Positions 33,970 to 42,984 of a stretch of DNA of 64,000 nucleotides are shown in pieces. The first letter of the stretch is position 1. Each line of letters starts with the position of its first letter. The notes beneath the pieces were generated by a model. The model was not told where the DNA came from. It did not search any database and saw only the letters and a list, made by a program, of their open reading frames with translations. The position numbers and the translations under genes were made by a program. The stretch covers positions 10,788,001 to 10,852,000 of the forward strand of contig OY969916.1 of assembly GCA_963704535.1 (NCBI GenBank), read 5' to 3'. The stretch is from G963704535 sp963704535. Its GTDB lineage: Bacteria; Chloroflexota; Chloroflexia; Chloroflexales; Roseiflexaceae.

Positions 33970-34022
33970 TAGAGGGGGAGAGGGGGAGAAGTAGAGTCTC
34001 CCTCTCTCCCCCTCTCCCCTTC
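33970..34022. terminator. Hairpin-forming repeat between convergent genes
   Basis: AGAGGGGGAGAGGGGGAGAA faces CTCTCTCCCCCTCTCCCC. It lies between two convergent genes and could act as a bidirectional terminator. It is also of the tandem-repeat type seen elsewhere. Confidence 0.5.
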
Positions 34023-34042
34023 TAGCGGCCGAGACACCGCCC

Positions 34043-34474
34043 CTATTCCGGCTGGCGTCCCTCCTCCAGCGCGTTGAGACGCCGCGCCATCTCCTTGACC
34101 TCCTGGGCGTTCTCGGTCTGGTAGCGCGCGGCGTCCTGCCGGAGCCGGTGCATGTCCTTGAGGAACACCGACTGGTCGTCTTTGAGGATTCGAAACCCCT
34201 TCTCGATCCGTTCCTCGACCGCCCCGAGCCGCTCCTCGAAGGCGTACTGCTGCGTCTTCACCGCGCCGATCTGCGAGGCCAGGTTGCCGCTGCGTTCAAG
34301 CAGCAGGCGCAAGATCCCGCGGTACTGGCGCTGCTCGGCCTCCAGCCGCTCCATTCGCTCGGCCATGGCTTCCATTCGCGTGCTGAGTCCCTCCATTCGT
34401 GAGGACAGCGGCGCGATGGCCTCCCCAACAACCGTACGCAAAGCTTTGAGTATGGTTTGATCGTCAACAGTCAT
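34043..34474 (-). CDS. Coiled-coil protein of unknown function
   Basis: A 143-residue protein from the ATG at 34474 (MTVDDQTILKALRT). Nearly all of it is a coiled coil with heptads such as LSSRMEGLSTRMEAMAERME and LGAVEERIEKGFRIL. No catalytic residues. Precedes nothing on its strand; lipA lies upstream, 38 bp away. Similar small coiled-coil proteins are common in Chloroflexia without known function. Could mediate oligomerisation. Confidence 0.65.
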   Translation of the reverse strand: MTVDDQTILKALRTVVGEAIAPLSSRMEGLSTRMEAMAERMERLEAEQRQYRGILRLLLERSGNLASQIGAVKTQQYAFEERLGAVEERIEKGFRILKDDQSVFLKDMHRLRQDAARYQTENAQEVKEMARRLNALEEGRQPE

Positions 34475-34512
34475 ACTGGCTCCTTCGATCACCCCTTCAC
34501 CCTTTCACCCCT

Positions 34513-35436
34513 TCACGGCTGGGGGACGTGCTCGTGGGCGTGGTAGCTCGACCGCACCAGCGGCCCGCTCTCGACGTGCTTAAACCCACGGCGCAGCCCT
34601 TCTTCTTTGAAGCGCACGAACTCGGCCGGGGTGACATATCGATCGATCGGCCAGTGCGTCAGCGATGGGGCCAGGTACTGTCCGATCGTCATCACGTCCA
34701 CGTCGGCGGCGCGCAGGTCGTCCATCACCGCCAGGACCTCCTCATTAGTCTCGCCGGCGCCGACCATGATCCCGCTCTTGGTGATCGACCCCGGCTGCAT
34801 CTGCCTCGCGCGGGCCAGCAGCTCGATCGACTGTCGGTAGCCGGCCTTGGGGCGGAAGCGCCGGAACAGCCGCGGCACCGTCTCGATGTTATGGTTGAGC
34901 ACGTCGGGCCGCTCGTCCATCACCAGCCTGAGCGCCTCCCAGTTGCCCTCGAAGTCAGGTATGAGAACCTCAACCCTGCAAGAGGGAATCCGCTCGCGGA
35001 TCTTGCGGATGGAAGCGGCAAAGATATGTGCCCCGCCGTCGGGTTGGTCGTCGCGGTTGACCGCCGTCAGCACCGCGTGCTTGAGCTTGAGGTGCTCGAC
35101 TGCGGCCGCGATCCGCTCGGGCTCATCCTCGTCGAGCGCCTCGGGCTTGCCCTTGGCGATCGCGCAGTAGCGGCAGCCGCGCGTGCAGACCTCGCCAAGC
35201 AGCAGGAACGTCGCCGTGCGGTGGTTCCAGCACTCGCCGATGTTCGGGCAGCGCGCCTCCTCGCAGACGGTGTGCAGGCGCTTCTCGCGCATGAGGTCGC
35301 GAACATCCTCGTAGTTCTCGCCCATGGGCGCCCGCACGCGCAGCCACTCCGGGCGGCGGGCGCGTGGCGCGGGCGGGTTGGCGGGCGTGGCGCCCGGTGT
35401 ATTGGAGACCGGCGTGAGCGGTATCAACTCAGCCAT
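34513..35436 (-). CDS. lipA: Lipoyl synthase
   Basis: Radical SAM enzyme inserting two sulfurs into octanoyl-E2/H proteins. The auxiliary cluster motif [13 protein letters not shown] (CX4CX5C) is at about residues 57-69 and the radical SAM motif CTRGCRYC at about 84-91. [14 protein letters not shown] and [16 protein letters not shown] signatures (here [13 protein letters not shown]) and the C-terminal RSSYHAHE with the conserved RSSY serine confirm LipA. Length 307 residues is normal, with a Pro/Ala-rich N-terminus. lipB lies about 600 bp upstream on the same strand, separated by a Uma2-like gene. Confidence 0.97.
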   Translation of the reverse strand: MAELIPLTPVSNTPGATPANPPAPRARRPEWLRVRAPMGENYEDVRDLMREKRLHTVCEEARCPNIGECWNHRTATFLLLGEVCTRGCRYCAIAKGKPEALDEDEPERIAAAVEHLKLKHAVLTAVNRDDQPDGGAHIFAASIRKIRERIPSCRVEVLIPDFEGNWEALRLVMDERPDVLNHNIETVPRLFRRFRPKAGYRQSIELLARARQMQPGSITKSGIMVGAGETNEEVLAVMDDLRAADVDVMTIGQYLAPSLTHWPIDRYVTPAEFVRFKEEGLRRGFKHVESGPLVRSSYHAHEHVPQP

Positions 35437-35454
35437 GCTAAAGCCTTTCGTTAG

Positions 35455-35967
35455 CTATATCTGGCACCTGCATCCACACTGAAAATCGAGTGTTACCGGC
35501 TGATGATAATTTGCCACGTGATCGGCCCGGTAGTGCATCACCACGCCCGATCGCGGGTCGACAATCACCACATCGCGCACCCCATGAGCCAGGTAGAACT
35601 GTGGGTTCAGCGTGAGATCTTTGTATTCGTAGCCGGGGCTGATGATCTCGACCACTGCCTGCGGGATGATGGTGAGCGCGTCGTCCTGCTCTGGGGGCTC
35701 GGTACAGAAGATGGCAATATCCGGCCGCTTGAGCGACCCATCCTGAAAGCGGATCAGCACATCAGAAAGATGGGCGCACGCACAAGCTTCCGCTGTGCCA
35801 CCATCCGAGATTGGTTCAATAGATTCCCAGATCCGATCGATCGTGCGCTGGTGGCGCGAGCCTGGGAATGCTTCCCAAGTTGGTACGCCGGCGGTGATCT
35901 CAAGCCGTATCGCCCCTTCGCGGAGTAGCTGATCAAGATCCGGGATCGACGTTGTTTTCCCCTTCAT
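35455..35967 (-). CDS. Uma2 family (DUF820) endonuclease-like protein
   Basis: A 170-residue PD-(D/E)XK fold protein. RPDIAIF holds the conserved Asp, VVEIISPGYEYKD the Glu and the downstream Lys region, and GVRDVVIVDPRSGVV the final strand. Uma2-like proteins are abundant in Chloroflexota and cyanobacteria. Many are thought to be transposon-derived or nuclease-like, with no settled role. Inserted between lipB and lipA; no link to lipoylation is implied. Confidence 0.85.
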   Translation of the reverse strand: MKGKTTSIPDLDQLLREGAIRLEITAGVPTWEAFPGSRHQRTIDRIWESIEPISDGGTAEACACAHLSDVLIRFQDGSLKRPDIAIFCTEPPEQDDALTIIPQAVVEIISPGYEYKDLTLNPQFYLAHGVRDVVIVDPRSGVVMHYRADHVANYHQPVTLDFQCGCRCQI

Positions 35968-36007
35968 GTTTCACACATCACGATGAGCGGATAGGAAGCG
36001 GATAGTC

Positions 36008-36051
36008 ACGCAACACGCAACACGCAACACGTTTCACGTTTCACGTTTCTC
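36008..36051. repeat. Heptamer arrays (AACACGC and GTTTCAC)
   Basis: Three AACACGC units followed by three TTTCACG units, running into the 3' end of lipB. The last lipB residues (GARET) lie beside the array. Confidence 0.8.
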
Positions 36052-36760
36052 GCGCCCCGTAGTTTACCACATCCGCGCTCTCCTGCTCAACCAGCATCTC
36101 GACGCTGAAGACCTCGCCGAAGGCCGTGACGACGCGTGCCTCGATCTCAGCCCGTGGCGGTGCCGCGCCCAGCAGCCGCTCAAGTGACGTCACCCCCTTG
36201 CCGACGATGCCGCAGGGGATGATCTGCCTGAAGTAGCGCAGGTCGGTCGTGACGTTCAGTGCAAAGCCGTGGTGGGTGACGCCGCTGGCGCTCAACTTCA
36301 CCCCGATCGCGGCGACCTTCTCCTCCCCAACCCACACGCCGGTCAGCCCTTCGACGCGGCCGGCGTTGAGGCCATAGCCGGCCAACGCCACGATCAGGGT
36401 TTCCTCGATCATACGCAGGTAGCGCAGCACGTCGCCGCCATGGTGGGAAAGCTTCAGGATCGGGTAGCCGACCACCTGGCCGGGGCCATGGTAGGTGATG
36501 TCGCCGCCGCGGTCGGTCTCGACCAGCGCAATGCCCTGCGCCGTCAGCTCCTCCGGCCCGATCAGCAGGTGGCCGTCCTTGGTGGCGCGGCCGAGCGTAT
36601 ACGTGTGTGGGTGCTCGACCAGCATGAGCGTGTCGCCGATCGCCCCGGTCGAGCGCCGCGCCACCAACTCGCGTTGGAGCGCCCAGGCGGCCATGTAGTC
36701 CAGCGCGCCGGCCCGTAGAACCCGGCAGACCCGCCGCTGCGTTTGCATCAATGTCTTCAT
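36041..36760 (-). CDS. lipB: Octanoyl-[acyl-carrier-protein]:protein octanoyltransferase
   Basis: Transfers octanoyl from ACP to lipoyl domains, the step before LipA. Motifs: LVEHPHTYTLGR, RGGDITYHGPGQVVGYPI (substrate loop), the catalytic Lys in EEKVAAIGVKLS and the catalytic Cys in IIPCGI. Length 239 is typical. A TGATATACT box lies only 8 nt before the ATG, suggesting a leaderless mRNA. It is separated from lipA by a Uma2-like gene. Confidence 0.97.
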   Translation of the reverse strand: MKTLMQTQRRVCRVLRAGALDYMAAWALQRELVARRSTGAIGDTLMLVEHPHTYTLGRATKDGHLLIGPEELTAQGIALVETDRGGDITYHGPGQVVGYPILKLSHHGGDVLRYLRMIEETLIVALAGYGLNAGRVEGLTGVWVGEEKVAAIGVKLSASGVTHHGFALNVTTDLRYFRQIIPCGIVGKGVTSLERLLGAAPPRAEIEARVVTAFGEVFSVEMLVEQESADVVNYGARET

Positions 36761-36768
36761 GATGGCTT

Positions 36769-36777
36769 AGTATATCA
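36769..36777 (-). promoter_or_regulatory. Extended -10 promoter, probably leaderless, for lipB
   Basis: Minus strand TGATATACT. The hexamer ends 8 nt before the lipB ATG, so transcription would start at or next to the start codon. Confidence 0.5.
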
Positions 36778-36837
36778 CCACTGACGGCTCGGTTGCCGAT
36801 TGCTCACCATCTTCTCACGCTACGCGCCGCAGCCCCG

Positions 36838-36846
36838 TGCTATAAT
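36838..36846 (+). promoter_or_regulatory. Extended -10 promoter for the first histidine kinase
   Basis: TGCTATAAT, 39 nt before the GTG at 36885. The same core (GTGCTATAATGT) precedes the second kinase at 38644. Confidence 0.55.
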
Positions 36847-36884
36847 GTCCCCGTGCATAGCGCATCAGGGAGAGGAAAACGGTC

Positions 36885-38366
36885 GTGTCGCTCCGTACCC
36901 GCCTGACCCTATCATACATCAGCTTCTTCGCGGTGGCCCTGATCGTCCTCCATGTCGGGCTGTATGTGATCGTTCGCCAGGCGCTGATCGGCAGCATCGA
37001 CAGCGAGCTACGGCTGGCGGCCCAGTTGCTTCAGCAGGACTTCAAGGCCAGCAAGGGCTGGTTGAGTGCTTACCTCGACGGCGATCGGGTCGTGTTTGTC
37101 CTCAACAAGCAGCCCCCGCAAGTCAGCGACTTCGAGACGACCAACCTCTATGTCCAGGTGTACCACCAGAGCGGCAAGCTTATAGCCACCTCGCCGAACC
37201 TCCCCGAGCCGCTTGACCTGGACTCGATGCCGCTCCAGACCGCGCTGGCGGGCCAGTCGAACGTTCGCGAGGTCAAGACTAGCCGCATGCACCTGCGCGA
37301 GTTGGTGACTCCGCTGATCTTCCACGACCCGGTCAAGAACCGTGACGTGGTCATCGGCGCGATCCAGGTGGCCCGCCCGATGAAAGAGACCGATCTGGCG
37401 CTCAGGCTGCTGTTCTACGTGCTGCTGGGCGGCGGCATCGTCGTGCTGTTGACGGCGGCGCGTGGTGGCGCCTGGCTCACCCGCGCGGCCTTCAAGCCGA
37501 TCGACGAGGTCTCCAGGACGGCCCAGAGCATTGTGCGTGCCGAGGATCTGAGCCGGCGGGTGCCCGTCCCCGAGGCCCACGACGAACTCCAGCGCCTCAC
37601 TGTGACGATGAACGACCTGCTGGCGCGCTTGGAGGCGTTGTTCGGCGCCCAGCGCCGCTTCGTCGCCGATGTCTCGCACGAGTTGCGCACACCGCTGGCC
37701 GCAATGCAGGGCAACCTTGAGGTGCTCGACCGGGGCGCCGCCCGCGACCCGCAGCTGCTGGCCGAATCGCTGGCCGATATGCGCCGCGAGGTCGCCCGGC
37801 TGATCCGCATGGCCAACGATCTGCTGCTCCTGGCCCAGAGCGACGCCGGCGTCCAACTGCGCCACGAGCCCATCGAGCTGGACTCGCTGCTGCTCGAAAT
37901 CCACCGCGAGTTGCGCTCCCTGGCCAATGGCATCCATCTGCGGATCGGCGAGATCGACCAGGTCGTCGTCCTCGGTGATCGCGACCGGATCAAGCAGGCG
38001 CTGCTGAACCTGGGAGTCAACGCCTTGCAGCACACCCCGACCGGCGGCGTGGTGATGCTGGGGCTGTGGCGCCAGGATGACAACGCGGCGCTGACCATCG
38101 CCGACACTGGTGCGGGGATCGCCGCCGATGATCTACCGCATATCTTCGAGCGCTTCTACCGGGCCGACCGCGCGCGAACGCACAACAGCGGCGGCGCCGG
38201 CCTGGGCTTGGCGATCGTCCAATGGATCGCCGAGGCACACGGTGGCCGCGTGATCGCCGAGACCACCCCCGGCTCCGGAAGCCGTTTTACACTGCTCCTG
38301 CCGCTGGCCCCACACGCCGATCAGCCTGCTTTACAGTTTGTTCATGCTGAGGTCGCCGCCCGCTGA
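36885..38366 (+). CDS. Membrane sensor histidine kinase
   Basis: A 493-residue orphan kinase. Helix 1 is at about 8-32 and a periplasmic sensor region at about 33-170. Helix 2 is LLFYVLLGGGIVVLLTA (about 178-195), then HAMP (AAFKPIDEVSRTAQSIV). HisKA has the phospho-acceptor His in DVSHELRTPLAAM. HATPase_c has the N box LNLGVNALQHTP, G1 DTGAGI, F box IFERFYRAD and G2 GGAGLGLAIV. The GTG start is supported by GAGAGGAAAA just upstream. No response regulator is adjacent. The next gene is a degenerate kinase with the same promoter core, so the two may act together. Confidence 0.9.
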   Translation: MSLRTRLTLSYISFFAVALIVLHVGLYVIVRQALIGSIDSELRLAAQLLQQDFKASKGWLSAYLDGDRVVFVLNKQPPQVSDFETTNLYVQVYHQSGKLIATSPNLPEPLDLDSMPLQTALAGQSNVREVKTSRMHLRELVTPLIFHDPVKNRDVVIGAIQVARPMKETDLALRLLFYVLLGGGIVVLLTAARGGAWLTRAAFKPIDEVSRTAQSIVRAEDLSRRVPVPEAHDELQRLTVTMNDLLARLEALFGAQRRFVADVSHELRTPLAAMQGNLEVLDRGAARDPQLLAESLADMRREVARLIRMANDLLLLAQSDAGVQLRHEPIELDSLLLEIHRELRSLANGIHLRIGEIDQVVVLGDRDRIKQALLNLGVNALQHTPTGGVVMLGLWRQDDNAALTIADTGAGIAADDLPHIFERFYRADRARTHNSGGAGLGLAIVQWIAEAHGGRVIAETTPGSGSRFTLLLPLAPHADQPALQFVHAEVAAR

Positions 38367-38713
38367 ACAGACACTTATCTTGGCCTGGCCGGCCGAGCGT
38401 TGGATCATCAGGGCACAGAGCCCCGAAGATCGAACGATCGGGTGATGATCACACGTTTGTGCGCTTGTGGCGTGATTGTAATGCTGTTAGCGTCCCGCGC
38501 TCGTTATGGGCTGGTCCCCAGCAAGTTCCTTGAACAGGGTGTCACTGCCGCCCGATCCCCTACCTGCTTCCGCCCAAGTTGAATATTCGATCAGCGATTC
38601 GATTGAAGCCGGCCTAACATGGGTATGGGGCCGGAGAGGCTTGTGCTATAATGTGCAGCATAGGAGCATCTGTGCTTGCGGACGCTATTTGCCATCACAC
38701 AGGACAAACAATC
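38367..38713 (+). promoter_or_regulatory. Intergenic region with an extended -10 promoter for the second kinase
   Basis: About 350 bp without a supported gene. The only clear signal is TGCTATAAT at 38644-38652, about 60 nt before the chosen ATG at 38714. A few short inverted repeats (GATCGAACGATC) are present. Confidence 0.45.
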
Positions 38714-40338
38714 ATGCAAGAAGCGCGTCCTTTTCTAAACTCTGCCGCAGATATGGACTGGCTGCGTCGAAGCCGCCTGCTGCGGAATTGTGTGCTTGCG
38801 ATCGGCCTGGCGCTGGGCGCGCTTGTCGGCACAAGCGTCGGTGTGCAACTGAGTGAGGGGCGTTTGAACGGCTCGGTGCTGCCTGCGCTGTTGCTCGTCG
38901 GGGCGGCCTGGCTGATTGTGGCGTATCTGTTGAGCCGCAGGGGCCGCCTCAGGCTGGCCGGGGCGATGATCGTCGGCCTGGTGCTCGTGGCGCTGGCGCT
39001 GGCGCTTTCAATTTTGCCCGGCTATGCCACGGCGCTGTTGCCCTTCGCCAGCCTGCCGATCGCGCTCGCTGCTTTGCTGTTGAGCCGGCGTGCGATCTAC
39101 CTCGTCGCCCTTGCGACTATCCTCATTCTGGTCGGAATGCCGCAGGTGGCGCTTTACCTCCCGCCGCTGTCCCTGAGCCTTGATCTTCCCACCACGCCTA
39201 CCCAGAATGTATCGTTGACCATGGCCGCGCTGGCACTGTTCTTCCTGGCGCTGACGCTGGCACCACTGCGGGCCGAGCAAGCGCGCCGGTCGGTGCAGCT
39301 CCGGCAGGCGGGTCAATCCATGGCCGGCGCCCAGCAGGCGCTGCGGAGTGCCGAGCTGGCGCGCGAGGAAGCGCTGGGGGCGCTTGGCCGCCAGCAGCGC
39401 AGCCAGGAGGTGCTCGTTCAGCATATCAGCGATGGGGCGATCGCCGTCGATAGCTCCGGCAAGGTCATCCGCGCCAACGCCGCCGCCCGGCAACTCTGGG
39501 ACCAGGCTGCGGCGGGCCTGCTGGTTGGCCAGTCGTTCGAGCACATCCGGGCATCCCTCTCCGGCCCGACAGCCGCGACGCAGATGGTCGACGTGGTCGA
39601 GCTTCCGCGCGAGGTCGCCGGGGACGCCGAGAGCTATACGCACATCCTGGTGGACCGGCGCGAGCGCGCGCGGCTGGCGCGGCTGCGCGGCGAGCTGCTC
39701 AGGCTGCTGGCCGATGAGATGCGCAACCCGCTGACCTCGATGGTGACGGCGCTGGAGATGACCCTGGGCCAGAACCTGCCGGACGGCGCCGACCGGGTGC
39801 TGGTCGGCGCGCGGCGCAGCGGCCAGCGTCTGCTCGATTGGTCACGACGATGCTGGAGATCAACCAGATCGAGCAGAATCCCGGGGTGCTGCGCCGCAGC
39901 CCGACTTCACTGCGGCCCGATCCTGGAGGCTGGCATCGCTCAGACCACTCCGCTCCAGCACCAGGGAGCGGTCACGGTCGTGGTCGAGTATAGCGGCGAT
40001 GGCACGATCTTGCTGGATAACGAGCGCATGCAGCGGGCGTTTGTCCACCTGCTTGAGCATGCGCTGCGGCAGAGCCCGCCCTATAGCACGGTCCAGGTTC
40101 GCACCGAGCGCCAGAATGGCGCGCTGGTCGTGCGGATCAGCGACCAGGGGCCGGGCCTCACGCCCCAGCAGCGCGAGGCGCTGTTCGATCAGCCGCGGCG
40201 CCAGAGGGGCGCAGTGGCTCATCGCTGGGCTTGGCGTTCAGCAAGCTGGTGATCGAGACCCACGGTGGGCAAGTATGGGTCGAGAGCACCGGGAGCCACG
40301 GCTGCACCTACGTGTTTACGCTGCCGGTCGAGGCGTAG
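38714..40338 (+). pseudogene. Degenerate membrane histidine kinase-like protein, frameshifted
   Basis: About 540 residues when repaired. About six hydrophobic helices (residues about 20-190) lead to a coiled coil, a PAS-like segment (ISDGAIAVDSSGKVIRANAA) and a kinase core. The H box reads LADEMRNPLTSM, so the phospho-acceptor His is Asp. The N box reads HLLEHAL, without the Mg-binding Asn. The G1 box DQGPGL and terminal GLAFSKLVIETHGG remain. One base is lost near 39839, one gained near 39917 and one lost near 40211; the kinase C-terminus (SLGLAFSK…FTLPVEA) then reads to the stop at 40338. Probably a pseudokinase or signalling partner. The frameshifts may be sequencing errors; the lost His is not. 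Confidence 0.7.
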
Positions 40339-40404
40339 CCCAAGTCACGTTTCACGCATCACCCAAATCGTAAATCCGAAGGCTACATCGGCGTAGGCGA
40401 TTTC

Positions 40405-40413
40405 TGGTATGAT
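40405..40413 (+). promoter_or_regulatory. Extended -10 promoter
   Basis: TGGTATGAT, 52 nt before the ATG at 40465 of the metallophosphoesterase. Confidence 0.4.
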
Positions 40414-40464
40414 ATCGCGGGCGCCCATGGAGCCTTCTTTTTTGCGTTGTAGCGAGCGGCACCA

Positions 40465-41132
40465 ATGCAGGTCTTGACCGTCAGCGACGAGGTCGTACCG
40501 GCGATCTACAGTTTGAATATCAAGGAGCGCTTTCGGAACATTCAGGGCGTCCTTGGCTGTGGCGATCTGCCGCCCTACTACCTGGAATTTATCGTCACTA
40601 TGCTCGCCATGCCCGTGCTTCTACGTGCATGGCAACCACAACACTGTCGAGTACACCGACGACGGCGAGACGTTGAACGAGCCACGCGGATGCATCGTGA
40701 TCGAGCGGCGAAGCGTCATGTCTTCTGGGCTGATCTTGGCCGGGCTAGGCGGCAGCATCCGCTACAATCAGGAGCCAGGCGCGCAGTACACTGAGTCGGA
40801 GATGCTCATGCGAGTGCTGATGCTGGCACCGCGCCTGCTTTTCAACCGGCTGCGCTACGGGCGCTACCTGGACATTCTGCTGACCCACGCGCCGCCGCTG
40901 GGCATCCATAACGGGCCGGATCGGCCGCACCGCGGGTTTCGGGCATTCCTGCTATTTATGGATTACTTTCAAGCCGCGCTACCTGATCCACGGCCATATT
41001 CATCGCTCGTACGGGTTCAGCGCGGTGACGGAGACACGCTACAAGCAGACGATGGTGCTGAATACGGCAGGCTACCGGCTGCTGACGATCGAGACGCCGA
41101 TATCGGAAGGTTCGCACTGCGCGGAAAGCTGA
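40465..41132 (+). pseudogene. Calcineurin-like metallophosphoesterase, frameshifted
   Basis: About 220 residues when repaired. The motif order fits the family: N-terminal SDEVVPAIYS, GCGDLPPYYLEF (GD), FYVHGNHNTVEYTDD (GNH), LLTHAPPLG (H) and LIHGHIHRSYG (GHxH). Two single-base insertions break the frame, near 40615 (between AMP and CFYVHGNHN) and near 40973 (between DYFQ and PRYLIHGH). The stop is at 41130-41132. The GNHN in place of GNHE/D is a common variant. Substrate unknown. An extended -10 box lies upstream. Confidence 0.75.
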
Positions 41133-41139
41133 TCAGTAA

Positions 41140-41222
41140 TGATCTGGACAAGGGGGTGTGGGCGAAGCTCCCCCATAGAAAAGCCCACCCACTTTCCAGA
41201 TCATTTAGGAATGCTATAGGGG
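41140..41222. repeat. MITE family D element upstream of the ParB/DUF4032-like gene
   Basis: AATGATCTGGACAA and TTCCAGATCATTT form the inverted repeats, with the GGGGG…CCCCC-type palindromic centre. The right end, TTTAGGAATGCTATA, is shared with 48502-48597 and places an outward TGCTATA box 9-15 nt before the next ATG. Confidence 0.65.
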
Positions 41223-41229
41223 AACCATC

Positions 41230-42147
41230 ATGGATAACCTATGGGCCGCGCGGGTGTCACAGGCCAACTTTTATGAAGCCCGTCGCAGATCGCTGCTGGC
41301 GGCCATCCTTGATACTCTGCGCCGCCAGCCGAATGATATGCTGTCGTTCGAGGAGGTGCGCGCGCGCCTCAATGTGCGCGGGCAGCGCTACCTGGGCCAC
41401 CAGACGGTAGCGCTTGACCATATCGTGGGCAGCGAGGGGCGCTATGGCGACTTCGACCGCCGCTTTCTGCCCCGCTCCGATACCCTCAAGCAGCGCTGGA
41501 GCAACATCAGCCGGGCTCAGTTGGAGGACATCGCGCTGCCGCCGGTCGAGCTGTACAAGATCGGTGATGCGTACTTCGTGCGCGACGGCAACCATCGTGT
41601 TTCGGTGGCGCGCCAGCAAGGCCAGGCGTATATCGACGCCTATCTCACCGAACTGCTCGTCGATGTCCCGCTTGGCCCTGATTTGTCAGTGCGCGACCTG
41701 CTGCTCAAGGAGGAGTATAGCGATTTCCTGGAGTGGACCGACCTGCACTTGCTGCGCTCGGACGAGCGGATCGAGTTCAGCGAACTGGGCGGCTACCTTG
41801 ACCTGGTGCGGCACATTAACGCGCATCGCTACTACTTGGGCCAAGAGCGCGGCCAGGAGATCGGTCGTGAGGAGGCGGTCGCAAGCTGGTACGACAATGT
41901 CTATATGCCGATCGTGCGGGCGATCCACGAGCAGGGGGTGCTCCGGCATTTCCTCGGCCGCACTGAGGCCGACCTGTATCGCTGGATCATGGAGCATCGC
42001 TGGAAGGTGCGCGAGCGCACCGGCGCCGATCCAGGGCCGGAGGGCGCGACCAGCGAGTATGTCGAGCTATTTGGGCGCAAAGGGCTGACAGGGGCGGTCG
42101 AGGAGGCGCTGCGGGGTGCGTTGCAGAAGCTGAGGATAGGCAGGTGA
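41230..42147 (+). CDS. ParB-like/DUF4032-like domain protein
   Basis: A 305-residue protein with a ParB/Srx-like fold signature, FVRDGNHRVSVARQQGQAYID (DGNHR being the hallmark), at about residues 116-136, preceded by VELYKIGDAYFV. The C-terminal half is helical (VASWYDNVYMPIVRAI, ADLYRWIMEHRWKV), as in Chloroflexota/actinobacterial DUF4032 proteins sometimes called transcriptional regulators. No signal peptide. The ATG directly follows the end of a mobile element that carries a TATA-like box. Its role is unknown; nucleotide hydrolysis or DNA binding are possible for ParB-like folds. Confidence 0.7.
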   Translation: MDNLWAARVSQANFYEARRRSLLAAILDTLRRQPNDMLSFEEVRARLNVRGQRYLGHQTVALDHIVGSEGRYGDFDRRFLPRSDTLKQRWSNISRAQLEDIALPPVELYKIGDAYFVRDGNHRVSVARQQGQAYIDAYLTELLVDVPLGPDLSVRDLLLKEEYSDFLEWTDLHLLRSDERIEFSELGGYLDLVRHINAHRYYLGQERGQEIGREEAVASWYDNVYMPIVRAIHEQGVLRHFLGRTEADLYRWIMEHRWKVRERTGADPGPEGATSEYVELFGRKGLTGAVEEALRGALQKLRIGR

Positions 42148-42577
42148 CACTCCTGTATAGACGATTCATTTCAGAAGAATCGTCCATAGGCAAGTGTTGC
42201 TGTAACCAGTCCATGAAGGCGGTGAAACTGATCTCCTCGGTAAGCTTGATCTGGGTTTTGTTCGCTCGATGCAGGTGCGGAATCGCTTCCCCAGCGTGTG
42301 CTTCCCCGATCCGGTCATACTTCAGGCGCAGCGCGCGTGGGTCCGGGCTATTGTCAAATCCCACTTCTACGTTGTCGCCGTGCAGGACATAGTAACGGTA
42401 TTTGCGGGTGCGCGCGTCGATCAGCTCAGTGATGAAGACCCGATACTGGCTGTACTGCGCCTGGATCCGTAGAATGGCGCGCGCGGGGGTTGTATCGACC
42501 TCCACCACCACATGCTTGAACAAAGCCTGGGCGGTGCGAATTATGTCAGCAAAAGAGACTGTAGGGTGTGGGTCCAA
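41987..42577 (-). CDS. TumE-like toxin (DUF6516), with probable read-through C-terminus
   Basis: The first roughly 130 residues resemble the TumE/DUF6516 toxin family: YRVFITELIDARTRKYRYYV, LHGDNVEVGFDNSPD and the HAGEAIPHLHR element (the PHxH motif of this family). The remaining roughly 60 residues (SSASATHPAAPPRP onward) are GC-rich read-through antisense to the preceding gene and probably not native, so the true end may be near 42170. TTG start at 42577, overlapping the upstream antitoxin by 37 bp. A toxin-antitoxin role is inferred from family and context. Confidence 0.6.
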   Translation of the reverse strand: MDPHPTVSFADIIRTAQALFKHVVVEVDTTPARAILRIQAQYSQYRVFITELIDARTRKYRYYVLHGDNVEVGFDNSPDPRALRLKYDRIGEAHAGEAIPHLHRANKTQIKLTEEISFTAFMDWLQQHLPMDDSSEMNRLYRSVTCLSSASATHPAAPPRPPLSALCAQIARHTRWSRPPALDRRRCARAPSSDAP

Positions 42578-42873
42578 TCCTCGACGCCTTTCACACAGAA
42601 TTCCCAGTCGGCAAGATCTTGCTCCCAGAGCGAATTGATCGTTGTTTCGATCTGATGCACAAAGGCTTCATCGTACGCAATCCGCTGCGTAAAGGTGGGA
42701 TAGTCCATCCCGTATTTGGCCTGATAGTCGTGATCACGCCGACGGAGTTGTGCAAGCTTGGCAGTGATTTGTTCAATCGTATATCGTTGGAGCGCAAGAT
42801 CAACTGCCGTCTGAACATCGCCCAGAACGCTCAGTACTTCGACATATTTTTCTGGAATGGCAATAGTGGTCAT
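42541..42873 (-). CDS. TumA-like antitoxin
   Basis: A 110-residue protein starting MTTIAIPEKYVEVLSVLGDV, helical with the pattern VDLALQRYTIEQITAKLAQL, as expected of an RHH-like antitoxin upstream of a TumE toxin, and ending with a charged and aromatic tail (SLWEQDLADWEFCVKG). GAGG upstream of the ATG serves as Shine-Dalgarno. It overlaps the toxin start by 37 bp, typical of antitoxin-first pairs. Somewhat lower GC than its neighbours. Confidence 0.55.
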   Translation of the reverse strand: MTTIAIPEKYVEVLSVLGDVQTAVDLALQRYTIEQITAKLAQLRRRDHDYQAKYGMDYPTFTQRIAYDEAFVHQIETTINSLWEQDLADWEFCVKGVEDWTHTLQSLLLT

Positions 42874-42984
42874 TGAATGGCCTCAATTTCTGAACATACG
42901 TACTGATGTACGTCGATACTGCCGCGCTTGACGCTGCTCATTGTACCCGATGTGCAGACAATTCTATATACAGCCTCTAGATGA

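Noticed and set aside
35455..35967. lipA-Uma2-lipB as a functional unit or toxin system
   Set aside because: Uma2-like genes are dispersed in Chloroflexota and cyanobacteria; position between lipB and lipA is likely chance.
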